Notes: generated by a model from the sequence alone, not told the origin. Positions 35,514 through 43,937 are shown, counted from the stretch's first letter. The stretch: 64,000 bases of DNA from Chloroflexota bacterium (GCA_021325095.1 JAJPHV010000001.1:1-64000); one strand, 5' to 3'. A program made the numbers and translations.

Positions 35514-35870
35514 CTACCTTGTCTTGATTGGGGTTGAATACAGCTTGTCGGTTTTGGCCGCCATGATAAAGTCGTTTCGATGTAATCCTTTAATTTTGTG
35601 CGTCCACCAAGTCACTGTTACTCGACCCCATTCCGTCAAAATCGCGGGATGGTGGCCTTCCGTCTCGGCTAGTTCCCCAACAAGGTTGGTAAACGCCAAC
35701 GCCTCTCTGAAATTAGAAAATTTGAAAGACCTTTCTAACCGTCGAATATTGTCTCGTTCCGCGATTGTCCACTCTGGCACTTGGGGCTGATATTGCGCAA
35801 TTTCAGCATCCGTGACGGTGGGTTCATCCCCTCGACAAGCCACACACTTCATTTGTTCCAAGCTGTCCAT
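35514..35870 (-). CDS. Pterin-4a-carbinolamine dehydratase
   Basis: The protein has 118 residues. EGHHPAIL, then [18 protein letters not shown], is the family signature of PCD/DCoH, which recycles 4a-hydroxytetrahydropterin after aromatic amino acid hydroxylation. The His pair in the motif is catalytic. Two extra Cys (CVAC) lie at the N-terminus. A metabolic enzyme inside a mobile element is out of place; it is monocistronic between parA and the primase. Confidence 0.9.
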   Translation of the reverse strand: MDSLEQMKCVACRGDEPTVTDAEIAQYQPQVPEWTIAERDNIRRLERSFKFSNFREALAFTNLVGELAETEGHHPAILTEWGRVTVTWWTHKIKGLHRNDFIMAAKTDKLYSTPIKTR

Positions 35871-35951
35871 CTCGGCTCTCCTCTTGCAACACGAACCAAT
35901 ATGCTACATCGTTTGAGGTCGCAGTTACAATATTATCTGCTGTAAGCGCGA

Positions 35952-36947
35952 CTACAGTAGTATTTTTGCGAGGTCTTTGACGGTTTCTTTGAAACTGCTG
36001 TCTTGATTGTGTGCGCCACGCCACTGCATCCAAAAATCAATGACTGAGCCTCCCATCTGGCAAGCGTAGCACTGCCAGTAGTTTCCTTCCTGGTTAACTT
36101 GAAAGCTCTTGTGCTGGTCGTCGTGAAACGGGCAGTAGCCTTTGCCGCGTTGGTCAAGCGCCACGTACTGGCTGACAAAATCATAGACACTGATGCGGCT
36201 CTTGATGCGCTCGGAAAGGGGAGCGCTCGTGTTCGTCTCAGGCTTTACCTGAAACGGTTGGGTGGGGGATACCGCCTTCGGTGCTGGTGCGCGCGCAAGT
36301 ATCTCATCAACAAACGCCTGGGGAACACGAGATGGTGCGGCCAATAGCTGTATTTGCTCACGGATCGTTTGGGCAAGGGGCGTGCCGTCAGGCGTGATGA
36401 AGTGGTAGCGATGCCCGGTGAGTTTGTGAACGCCCAATGGCATTCTGACCAATGAGCCTGGGCCGGGGAAGGGCTTGTCCTGCTTGGGATACAGTTCAAT
36501 GCCAGGCTGTTCCTCGCCGTGCTTTTCAGGTAGCTCGTGATCGGCAAGCAACTGCTTCCCAAACCGTCGCGCCTGAAATCCTGGGAGTGTGGGAGCAAAC
36601 AGCCACAGGTGGCCGCCACGTCGGGATGGCTCAAGGTAGGTAGGCACATCTGAAAAAAGCGATAGTGCCTGGGCCATGCTGACCAGGCCCTCAAAGTGCT
36701 CATCCTGGTCTGCATCAAAGCAAATCCATTTGGCCCATCCTTTGGGATCAAGGGCGTATGCGCCGATAGTTAGATGGCCCATCAGGTGGGCGTAGATCAG
36801 GTTGTCAGTGAGGGGCTTGGCAACCGTGACGTAGGTTCCGTTTTCAAGCTGAATGGGGTACATATCCCGGCGGTTGACGAATGTTGCCGCATAGCCTGAA
36901 ACTGCCTGGGGATCAAACTCCACCTTGTTTGGGCGCTCCTTGCTCAT
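35952..36947 (-). CDS. Archaeo-eukaryotic-type primase with C-terminal CHC2 zinc finger
   Basis: The protein has 331 residues. Residues 30-200 are an AEP-like primase with the metal pair D78-x-D80 (ICFDADQD) and the SRRGGHLW segment (108-115) that contacts the nucleotide, then GIELYPKQ. Residues 245-310 form a DnaG-type CHC2 finger (C272, H275, C293, C296; YCPFHDD, then WQCYACQMGG). Such an order, finger last, differs from DnaG. It likely primes replication of the element. The start lies directly after a palindromic operator. Confidence 0.82.
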   Translation of the reverse strand: MSKERPNKVEFDPQAVSGYAATFVNRRDMYPIQLENGTYVTVAKPLTDNLIYAHLMGHLTIGAYALDPKGWAKWICFDADQDEHFEGLVSMAQALSLFSDVPTYLEPSRRGGHLWLFAPTLPGFQARRFGKQLLADHELPEKHGEEQPGIELYPKQDKPFPGPGSLVRMPLGVHKLTGHRYHFITPDGTPLAQTIREQIQLLAAPSRVPQAFVDEILARAPAPKAVSPTQPFQVKPETNTSAPLSERIKSRISVYDFVSQYVALDQRGKGYCPFHDDQHKSFQVNQEGNYWQCYACQMGGSVIDFWMQWRGAHNQDSSFKETVKDLAKILL

Positions 36948-36950
36948 CCT

Positions 36951-36967
36951 GTTCGTATTATACGAAC
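36951..36967 (-). promoter_or_regulatory. Palindromic operator over the primase -10 box
   Basis: GTTCGTA-TTA-TACGAAC is a perfect inverted repeat. On the - strand it contains TATAAT (36956-36961), only nine bases before the ATG at 36947. The message would be nearly leaderless. The GTTCG half resembles the partition-site repeats at 34117 and 34348. Confidence 0.6.
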
Positions 36968-37080
36968 GTGATGTAGCGCAAGGGGAGGGGAGAGAGCTTC
37001 ATGGTTGCTGATCAGTGCCACTCACAGCACTGCCGTTGGGGTCAAGGGGCGCACTATGTTGGGGATGGTCTGGATAGTGT

Positions 37081-37338
37081 TTAGACCTGCAAGTGTTCCT
37101 TCACCCACATGCGGATCAAGGTTGTTGGGCCGATGCCTTTTTTCTGGGCTGCTGCTCTGATTTTGGCAACGTCCTGTGGATCAAAGCGCACATTGAGGGT
37201 ATCAGACAGATTTTTGGCAAAACTGACTTTTATGGGCTTCCACTCGTGCCAGTAGTCCGCAAAGCTGTGGGTGTCCCAAAACTCCGCTTCCTCTTCACGA
37301 CTTTTGAATGCTGGTATTTTTGCTGGTTTAGTGGTCAT
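37081..37338 (-). CDS. brnA: BrnA/CopG-type antitoxin
   Basis: The protein has 85 residues. FKSREEEAEFWDTHSFADYW is the typical toxin-binding N-terminus of BrnA-like proteins, and residues 45-80 (LNVRFDPQDVAKIRAAAQKK) form a ribbon-helix-helix. It overlaps the toxin stop by four bases. It should bind both toxin and promoter. Confidence 0.82.
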   Translation of the reverse strand: MTTKPAKIPAFKSREEEAEFWDTHSFADYWHEWKPIKVSFAKNLSDTLNVRFDPQDVAKIRAAAQKKGIGPTTLIRMWVKEHLQV

Positions 37339-37637
37339 GCTGCTTGTTCACCTCCTTGTTCCTCAAGATAGTCTTTTCGCTCACGTCGGTCTGCACTGCG
37401 GGCGGTAACAGGGTAGAATACACCTTCACCCTTTGGATGCAAGACAATGGCAAGCATTCGGCCAGAGTGCGTTGGGCCGATAACCATGATGCGCGTGCTG
37501 TAGCTGTTACGCATAATTGGCTCTCCCTCACAGACCTCTTCGACTTCCTCTGGTGTAACATCGTGCTGTGCGATATGTGCCCTATTCCAGTCATCCCAGA
37601 GAAGCTGCTTGCTGTCAATCACGTCTCCTTGTAGCAC
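37335..37637 (-). CDS. brnT: BrnT-family ribonuclease toxin
   Basis: The protein has 100 residues. WDDWNRAHIAQHDVTPEEVE, then GRMLAIVL and YPVTARSADRRERKDY, match the BrnT fold (RelE-related). Toxin precedes antitoxin, the usual order for brnTA. The last residues (EEQGGEQAA) overlap brnA's start. Confidence 0.82.
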   Translation of the reverse strand: MLQGDVIDSKQLLWDDWNRAHIAQHDVTPEEVEEVCEGEPIMRNSYSTRIMVIGPTHSGRMLAIVLHPKGEGVFYPVTARSADRRERKDYLEEQGGEQAA

Positions 37638-37697
37638 AACGGGCCACGCCTTGTCAATAAGGTCACGGGAAGGTGATGCTAGGGGAGAGGATTAGGT

Positions 37698-37949
37698 TTA
37701 GGGTTGATCGCCCCGACTAGTCACAGAATTTTGGTCAGGAGCAAGGTTATCCGTGCTTCTGTCTTCTTTGAGTTCTTCCTCAAGCTCCCACTGTTTTTCA
37801 AGCAAACGATCACGGTTGAAGTAGCGCTCCATCGTGTTTTCGTTTTCGTCGTTGTTTTCAAGACGATGCTGTATCTCACTCAGGATCGCCTCAAGGTCTT
37901 CGGGGCCAGGGCGCGTGGATTGTGACTGTCCAAATTCGGGGCCTGCCAT
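37698..37949 (-). CDS. Small Glu/Asn-rich hypothetical protein
   Basis: The protein has 83 residues, strongly acidic with one coiled-coil-like helix (LLEKQWELEEELKED). No family recognised. The start is uncertain; no strong ribosome site was seen. Confidence 0.4.
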   Translation of the reverse strand: MAGPEFGQSQSTRPGPEDLEAILSEIQHRLENNDENENTMERYFNRDRLLEKQWELEEELKEDRSTDNLAPDQNSVTSRGDQP

Positions 37950-38065
37950 GCCCCATGCTAGACCATCGAAATGAGAAGTTCAATATGACTGACGGGTACA
38001 TAAGGAACGCTCGTGCGGAGGGTTATGAGGCCGGGAATTCCGATACGCGCAAAACTGGTATCGTT

Positions 38066-38095
38066 TTGACGCGGAAATTCCAAATGTGCTATACC
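38066..38095 (+). promoter_or_regulatory. Sigma-70-like promoter
   Basis: TTGACG (38066-38071) and TATACC (38090-38095), 18 bases apart, lie 20 bases before the gene at 38116. Confidence 0.5.
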
Positions 38096-38115
38096 AAACA
38101 AACATACCCACTGGA

Positions 38116-38643
38116 ATGAATAAAGATCGAGAACCACAAGCGGGGTCACTGACCGTTGAAAAGGTTGCTGAGATCGCCAAAGAAACCTTGCTTCGTGATG
38201 GCTATCATGTCCCAACGGTGCTGGTTAGTGGCAGTCAACAAGACGTTGCCATCCAAATCACGGAACTTGCTGATACCTCTGATGAACGCCAGCGCCAGAT
38301 GTTTCATGCTGGCTTTATCCTGGCGCAAGAGCACGTCGTTGGCGTGCCACAGCAGATATTTTTCATTAGTGAAGGATGGATGAGTGTTGGGACACAAGAC
38401 TCTCTACCAATGACACCGCCCTCACAAGACCCCAACCGCAAAGAAGTCCTCCTGATTGCTCACACCAATATCCTGACCGTTGAGGATAATGTTTTGACCT
38501 TTGAAATGCTCCGTGACAGGGAGGGCAAACTCATTGGGCTAACCCAACTGCACGAGAACACTGAGGGCAGACAAGCGGAAAGTCCATTGATCAGGGCGTT
38601 TGTTACTGGATTTGCAATGGGGTTGGGTGGCCCTGTGCAGTAG
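38116..38643 (+). CDS. Hypothetical protein
   Basis: A 175-residue soluble protein with an N-terminal helix (LTVEKVAEIAKETLLRDGYH) and strands with regular alternation; no catalytic motif is visible. It looks like a conserved single-domain protein but I do not recognise it. ATG 38116 is preferred over GTG 38086, which overlaps the likely promoter. Confidence 0.6.
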   Translation: MNKDREPQAGSLTVEKVAEIAKETLLRDGYHVPTVLVSGSQQDVAIQITELADTSDERQRQMFHAGFILAQEHVVGVPQQIFFISEGWMSVGTQDSLPMTPPSQDPNRKEVLLIAHTNILTVEDNVLTFEMLRDREGKLIGLTQLHENTEGRQAESPLIRAFVTGFAMGLGGPVQ

Positions 38644-38714
38644 TATGGGGACGCAGACTTCGCAGGAAACTCCTGCAAAGCCTGGAACCACCCCTGGCAA
38701 AAGCCTGAGCGACC

Positions 38715-38957
38715 TTACACGGTTGGGGCAGGTGGATTACTCATTTTCAGTCTATCACGCATTTGGTTAATGATCGCACTCGGCGGAAAGTCCTTCAGTG
38801 CTGTGCGAAGTTCCCCCTCCGTGAACACCAATCCCTTGGTCATCGCAAAATCCAAGATGGCGTTTACATTGGCTAACCCGGTGGCCTGAAGCTGCGCTCG
38901 GATTGAGGCATCGCTTGAGAGACGTTCCAAAAACTGTTGAGCAGTCTGTACCGTCAT
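38715..38957 (-). CDS. Nif11-like leader-peptide family protein
   Basis: The protein has 80 residues. QQFLERLSSDASIRAQLQATG, then ILDFAMTKGLVFTEGELRTA, matches the Nif11/nitrile-hydratase-like leader domain found in many RiPP precursors. There is no double-Gly cleavage site with a Cys/Ser/Thr-rich core after it; the tail is only about 20 residues (DFPPSAIINQMRDRLKMSNPP). No modifying enzymes are nearby. It could be a stand-alone Nif11 protein. ATG 38957 follows AAAGGGGGG. Confidence 0.7.
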   Translation of the reverse strand: MTVQTAQQFLERLSSDASIRAQLQATGLANVNAILDFAMTKGLVFTEGELRTALKDFPPSAIINQMRDRLKMSNPPAPTV

Positions 38958-39076
38958 CGCGGCCCCCCTTTCTCTCCAACATCGCGCCTTCTGTCGTTGC
39001 TCCTGCCAGGGTGATCCATAACGTAATTGTACACGCGATTCCTGGGGCAAATGGCAAATGCAGGACAAAGTAACCT

Positions 39077-40089
39077 GGCTCATGTTAATTACAAGTGCGC
39101 CGCAACCAGGGCTGCCACGAAATCGGGGGTAATGCGCTTCAAATTAATGTGAAACTCGCAGATAGCCAGATAGCCTGCCAAGAATTTTTTGTGAACGCCA
39201 CGAAACAGCCGCATAAAGTTGCGCCCTAGCGTCCACATGCCTTCGACGGTATTGATATGAACTTCGCGGATGCCATCGCCGTCATCGTCGCGCGCCCATT
39301 CTTTTTGGGCGTGACACACCGTGTCGTGAGGACGATCCACGTTGTTGTAACCTTGCCATTCATCGGTGTAGACCTGGGTATCCTCTTTGGTAAACTGCTC
39401 CACCTGGGCGCACAACGTCTCCCCATCGGTGTGTTCAACCATCCGTAGACGCACCTTGCCACTGTCTCGCCCAACCGTGCCGACAATCGGTGGTCGGTCA
39501 TTGGCATAGGTGCCATGTCCACGTTGTTTATTGGCTCGTCGTCGGGGTGGGTCAGCGGGATCAAGATGCGGTTCGCCTTTTTTCCCCCCGCATTCTGGTA
39601 CAGCTCATCGGTTTCGGTCTGTTCATCCGTGTCAAGCGGGTTATCCGGTTGTATCCGTTGGGCATTGGCTTGCATCTGCTGGCGGATGGTTTGAACCGTT
39701 TGGCGGCACACACCCACTTCATTCGCCAGGATTTGCGCCTGTTCGCCTTTGACCACGCCCCGTACCAGTCACACGACTTGTTCAGGCTTCAAGCGGCGGC
39801 CTTCAAAAACCGTGCCACTATACACGTTGTATGTCTGATCGCACTTCCGACAGCGATAGGCGGGAACCTGACTACGCCGGGTAACGCGGAACTGCCGCGC
39901 TTCCTTCAAAACGGCACCACAGTGCGGACACACCATCCCGCTTGGGTGGAAATAGTCGACCAACCACTCATAACTATCCTGGCTCGACATTAAATCGACA
40001 ATTGGAAATTCTATCGGCATTGCTCGTATCCTGCCTGCCCGCCCCTTTGCTCAGTTTATCACCTTTTGCACTCGTCTTTAACATGAGCC
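39077..40089 (-). mobile_element. IS1595-family insertion sequence with 8-bp target duplication
   Basis: Terminal inverted repeats start GGCTCATGTTAA at 39077-39088 and, inverted, end at 40089; 19 of the 22 outermost bases pair. AGTAACCT flanks both ends (39069-39076 and 40090-40097), a perfect 8-bp duplication as expected for IS1595. The element is 1013 bases with one broken transposase gene. Confidence 0.9.
39089..40020 (-). pseudogene. IS1595 (ISXO2-like) transposase, stop and frameshift
   Basis: The frame starts at 40020 with a zinc ribbon (CPHCG, then CRKC), typical of the family. It meets a TGA at 39769-39771 in place of a hydrophobic residue (EQVV, stop, LVRG). It then continues as an HTH and DDE-type catalytic domain, but must shift frame at the run 39578-39589 (six A, six G) to reach GHGTYANDRPPIVG and HTDGETL. 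With the stop the copy cannot make a full transposase. The frame change at A-AAA-AAG could be programmed or a mutation. Confidence 0.85.
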
Positions 40090-40233
40090 AGTAACCTATC
40101 AGCGTATCTGGCTTGCTACTTTCTATCGCTTTGGGTTTACACTGAAGATAGGCTTGCAGTCAGACGCCATCCATTGTTGGGGCGGAGGAGGTATGGCAAG
40201 ATGTCTTCGCCCGCGTGTTGTGCCTGCGAAATT

Positions 40234-40757
40234 TTAGCTGGTGAACATAGCGTTGATCAAATCTGCGATGACCTCTAGCGTTCGAATGGCATGTGTGGGC
40301 ATTATGAGGTTCTGTTGATCTGGGTGCGAAGTTGTGTTTCTAATCTTCACAACTCCATCCCATCGTATTCTTTCGCGCTCAGGGATGACTTGCTGGCCTA
40401 TCAGATGCTCCACCTTCTTCCTAAACGGCCACTTGCCGCACTGTGCTCCAATGGCCCTACACTTGTGGGTGACAGCAGCCTCCGCTACTCGGTGTAATTG
40501 TTCTGCGCCGAGGGTGTAGAGCGGGTAGAAGAAGTATCCGTAAGCTAGGGCAGCCCGTGCGACCTCGAAGAGCGCTTGTACTTCATCAGGAACGGTTTCT
40601 ATTAGCTCCGGTTTGAGAATGGAGCGAACCCCCAGTCATTACCCTCAACCGGGTGAGTTGTGCCGTCGGGTGCGCGGCGTGCCCAGATGGTAGAAGGCAT
40701 ATCAGGTTCTAGCCAATTGTCTAGCGTCAGTTTCTTGAACCCAAACCCTGTTGTCAC
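40234..40757 (-). pseudogene. HEPN-like protein interrupted by a frameshift
   Basis: A GTG at 40757 with AAGGAGA six bases upstream opens the frame FGFKKLTLDNWLEPDMP. Between 40604 and 40638 the frame must shift, after which LKPELIETVPDEVQALFEVA continues to TAA at 40234. Near the end, KIRNTTSHPD shows the R-x4-H motif of HEPN ribonucleases. The total of 524 bases is not a multiple of three. A run of five C at 40629-40633 is the likely slip. It lies next to a second HEPN gene on the same strand. Confidence 0.62.
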
Positions 40758-40887
40758 TGCTATTTCTCCTTGTGTTCCCAGACTTTTGTAGAGGTGTGAA
40801 GCGTCAATTGGTGAACCCAATAGAACGTTTTTGCGATAAGGTGGCGGTGGCTGCGCGAATGCTGATACCACGACCGGGCTGTGGCAT

Positions 40888-41391
40888 TCACTTTGCGGTA
40901 GTGATGCCCGCAAGTTTATTTTCATCAAGATACCGAAGCCATGTTCCTGCTCGATGACATTCCTCGGCGTGGCGTACCGCAAGCTCGGCTTCCTGGATTT
41001 CAAAAAGGTCTTTTGCAGCGGCAAGATTTCCCGCCTCAAGGCCATACTTAGCTACATTGTAGAATTGTCCCCAGAAGAATTGTAGGAACAGCAGGCGTGG
41101 TAAGTTGAAGGTGGGAAGTTCCCCTGCGATTTTTTCTTGAAGCTGCCGTTTTTGAATTTGCTCCGCAATTTTGGCAAATTGCTCCTTGCTTGGTTCCCAT
41201 GCGTGACTGAGAGGAAATTCGATGTCTAGCAAGGAGAGAATTGATTTCACAGAGAGTTCGACGCATTCCTGAGCCTCTTGAATGGCTTCTGAATACGTAT
41301 AGTAGGACTTTGAATGTTCTCGTGCTGAGGTGAGGTAGTTTGAAGCCTTATCAAGCCACCCCTCCGCCATTTTGCGCTTGTTCTTATCCAT
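40888..41391 (-). CDS. HEPN-domain protein
   Basis: A 167-residue helical protein. AEGWLDKASNYLTSAREHSK, then SEAIQEAQECVELSVKSIL, matches HEPN domains, the RNase or antitoxin-linked partner of MNT nucleotidyltransferases. No MNT gene is adjacent; a broken HEPN-like gene lies downstream. The R-x4-H catalytic motif is not obvious here. ATG 41391 is preferred over the longer frame to 41448. Confidence 0.75.
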   Translation of the reverse strand: MDKNKRKMAEGWLDKASNYLTSAREHSKSYYTYSEAIQEAQECVELSVKSILSLLDIEFPLSHAWEPSKEQFAKIAEQIQKRQLQEKIAGELPTFNLPRLLFLQFFWGQFYNVAKYGLEAGNLAAAKDLFEIQEAELAVRHAEECHRAGTWLRYLDENKLAGITTAK

Positions 41392-41498
41392 ATTGATTGA
41401 GGCTCCTCTCGACTGAACAGTGGTGGGGTGTTTACGATAACGGGTCATGATACCAGAAAGTTTCGGGTCTCGGAAGGGTAATTATGGGTCATAATGGA

Positions 41499-41720
41499 CT
41501 ATCTTAGTCGGCGGGCGGTGAGAACCGATTTTGGTTCGCATTGCTGTCTGATATTCAGCGCCCGAATGATGGCTTCGTCTTTCCATCCCTCATCGGCCTT
41601 CAACAGAATCGGCGCTCGCTTCATCTTTCGGGCAGATACACGACCTTTTCCCGTTAACGCTAACAGCGTCTCACGCTCTTCCGGCTCCAACTTGTTGACA
41701 ACGTACTTCTTCGCGGGCAT
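41499..41720 (-). pseudogene. N-terminal remnant of an IS630-family transposase
   Basis: Residues 1-57 (VVNKLEPEERETLLALTGKG, then ARKMKRAPILLKADEGW) match the N-terminal HTH of IS630 transposases. Similarity ends at ALNI, where a 56-bp piece of the Replic_Relax gene follows (41509-41564). No terminal repeat or catalytic domain remains. Confidence 0.82.
41509..41564. repeat. 56-bp repeat, copy 2 (inverted)
   Basis: The reverse complement is identical to 24702-24757 within the Replic_Relax gene. It directly joins the IS630 remnant. Confidence 0.9.
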
Positions 41721-41762
41721 GTCTGACCCTCCCATTGGCCTTAGGCCAGAATCTACGTCGGC

Positions 41763-42296
41763 TTATAGCATAAGAGGGGACATGATTGCCCCGCTTTTGG
41801 CAAACGACAGCGCAAAGCGGTTCGGTTCTGCGCCGAGGTAGACAACCACGCTTGGGAATGGAGCGTTTTTCTCTGCCCCTACGAAACGAATACGCCCGTG
41901 TAGAAAGCACATAGGGTAGCGACTAACACGCCGCCACCAGGCCGAGCCGGAGCGTGCAGGAAGAAGTGCGAGGGCTGCGGTGATATGTCCAGTCTCATAT
42001 TCAAAACAGAGTTTTTCTACCCACTCACCTATGGTTTTGCCGTATGGTGGATTAAGCCAGACACGACCAAACCAGGGGAGCGCAAGGCCGTCATCATCTA
42101 TCGAGTAGAACTGGTTTGCCTGTATAGATTGGTTCGCAACCTCGCAGCTTGCAGGATCAAGGTCTATTACTCCGAGAACATCTCTTGCGAGGGTAATGAG
42201 TTTGGGCGGTGTGTACCATTCTTCGCTGCCGCTTCTGAAATGTACGTTGAGGTGCGCTAGCTTGCGGCGCTTGCTTGACCGTCTTGCCACCGACGC
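41763..42296 (-). CDS. Phage-type DNA N6-adenine methyltransferase
   Basis: The protein has 177 residues. WYTPPKLITLARDVLGVIDL, then DPAS and VWLNPPYGKTIGEWV, match the phage Dam-like family; NPPY is the catalytic motif and DPAS the SAM loop. Such enzymes protect phage or element DNA from restriction. ATG 42296 is chosen to start the conserved region. It may be a stand-alone anti-restriction methylase. Confidence 0.85.
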   Translation of the reverse strand, partial: ASVARRSSKRRKLAHLNVHFRSGSEEWYTPPKLITLARDVLGVIDLDPASCEVANQSIQANQFYSIDDDGLALPWFGRVWLNPPYGKTIGEWVEKLCFEYETGHITAALALLPARSGSAWWRRVSRYPMCFLHGRIRFVGAEKNAPFPSVVVYLGAEPNRFALSFAKSGAIMSPLML

Positions 42297-42521
42297 CATC
42301 TTGCAAGACCATCTCGACGAATTTGGCAATCTCCCCCCTTTGTCAAACGATTCCTGAACCGTTCCAGCGGCTCACTTTTAGAACATTAGTTTACGTCCGG
42401 CTCTCAGCGTGTGCCAAAAGACGCCTACTGTATCGTGTGCGATGTGCCAGGCGAAATTTTAATATGTTACGTGCGGGGAGAAGTAGCCAGTAGAACTATT
42501 GGAGAAGGCTCACCTATAGTG

Positions 42522-43934
42522 TCATGGGTAGTTGGGGTTTTTGATCGAAATGTAAAATCGCCCACTTCTGGCGACACAAACCCCGTCCTTCACGATGAAA
42601 CATTCAATCCAATGCTTGCCTGTATACGCCGAGTATTCCCAATTTACGAGTGGGTTAGATGATGGTTGTTTGAAGTCGTATCCTCTAGCTTTGAAAAACC
42701 CACCCCGCAGGCCATTTTCTTTACGGGCATGTTCGCCTGTATTCACCACTTGCCACCAAACATCGTAGCTTCCCTTTACATTCGTGCTCGCAACGTACTT
42801 TATACGAAGACCATTTTGTACGTACCGTCCATTGGAATTGAGACCGCTCAGGCGTTGAGTTTCCTTATACAAATACGCATCAATCCTGACCTTGTAACGC
42901 TTATTGATTGACATGGGCCAATTTGGTTTCTGCGCGTGGGCAATGTCGCCAAGAGCGTTGGAGCGGGCCATCTTCTGCGTTTCTTTTGTTTCCTCTTTAT
43001 CGTAATGAGGAAACTCAGGGCCGAACAGTACGCGCCACAACCTTGAGCTTTCAACATCGTCGGGTTCCTCATTTGCTTGCTGTGCTTGTTCCAAGCACTC
43101 TTCGACAATACCTATGAAGGTCTTGAACTCCGCCAGCGTCATGCTTGTTTTGATTGTCTCGCTAGGCAAGCCTGGGTCACAAAGTTTCGGAACTTCGGTT
43201 GGTTCTGCGTATTTTCTCTTCACGTTTTCTAGGACTGCGATGAAGTGGTCAGCCCATGCAGTCTGCTGTGGGTCGAAATTCTCAGCAGTTAGACATTCAA
43301 GCCAAAAACCTTTCGGGTGTGGCCTTTCGACTTCGGGCTGTTTGGTTTCACATTGGTAGCGCCACCACCACTTCATCATTTTGACTAACGGAACATATTG
43401 CCCCTTGCTACAGTCGTCTGAGTTCAATCGTGAAGCGTGCTCTAGGTGGCCTTTGGGATGAGTGAGTATCCACTTCTTCAGTTCCTTGTCAGGCACGCGC
43501 AATGGTGACTTATCATCGGTTTCTGCAACGGCGGGAATAATATCAAGGGTCAACTGAGCATCGTGGTTTTCTGGTAGCGGGTCATTGACGCGAATTGACC
43601 GCCGCTGGTATTCGGGATTGTCAGCATCTTCATAGCATCTGACTAGAGCAACTTTCAGCTTGCGTAAAACCGCCTGTGGCGTGTTTTTGTCATCATTGAG
43701 GTCAAAGTTCGTTAGCACCACGATGTCTACGTCTTTGATGTCGCCAACCGCAGTACGGCGCTTGTACGAGCCATACAGGAATGTATCTGTCACATACTGC
43801 TTGAAAGCATCCTCTTCTTCCAAACACTTCCGTACTCGTTCATGCGCGGTTTGAGCATATGCAACCGCTTTCTCGTCAGGATTGATATTGCTCAAGAACT
43901 GGTCAAATAGATCGTTTAGCTTTGACATACTCAC
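42522..43934 (-). CDS. CD-NTase (CBASS cyclase) with AGS-C sensor domain
   Basis: The protein has 470 residues. The nucleotidyltransferase domain holds G55-S56 (LYGSYKRRTAVG), D68-V-D70 (KDVDIVV) and the third Asp D131 (LTLDIIP), so the active site looks complete. The C-terminal 120 residues (KRYKVRIDAYL, then WWQVVNTGEHARKENGLRGG) match the AGS-C sensor. It would make a cyclic nucleotide on phage infection to activate the neighbouring effector. It follows the effector gene by three bases. Confidence 0.9.
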   Translation of the reverse strand: MSMSKLNDLFDQFLSNINPDEKAVAYAQTAHERVRKCLEEEDAFKQYVTDTFLYGSYKRRTAVGDIKDVDIVVLTNFDLNDDKNTPQAVLRKLKVALVRCYEDADNPEYQRRSIRVNDPLPENHDAQLTLDIIPAVAETDDKSPLRVPDKELKKWILTHPKGHLEHASRLNSDDCSKGQYVPLVKMMKWWWRYQCETKQPEVERPHPKGFWLECLTAENFDPQQTAWADHFIAVLENVKRKYAEPTEVPKLCDPGLPSETIKTSMTLAEFKTFIGIVEECLEQAQQANEEPDDVESSRLWRVLFGPEFPHYDKEETKETQKMARSNALGDIAHAQKPNWPMSINKRYKVRIDAYLYKETQRLSGLNSNGRYVQNGLRIKYVASTNVKGSYDVWWQVVNTGEHARKENGLRGGFFKARGYDFKQPSSNPLVNWEYSAYTGKHWIECFIVKDGVCVARSGRFYISIKNPNYP

Positions 43935-43937
43935 CCC

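Noticed and set aside
39490-39993. A 167-residue open frame antisense to the IS1595 transposase
   Set aside because: It mirrors the zinc-ribbon and HTH coding of the transposase; no start context.
42411-42662. An 83-residue + strand frame overlapping the 3' end of the CD-NTase gene
   Set aside because: The first 40 residues look protein-like, but it overlaps a conserved domain antisense by 140 bases and has no ribosome site. Left out.
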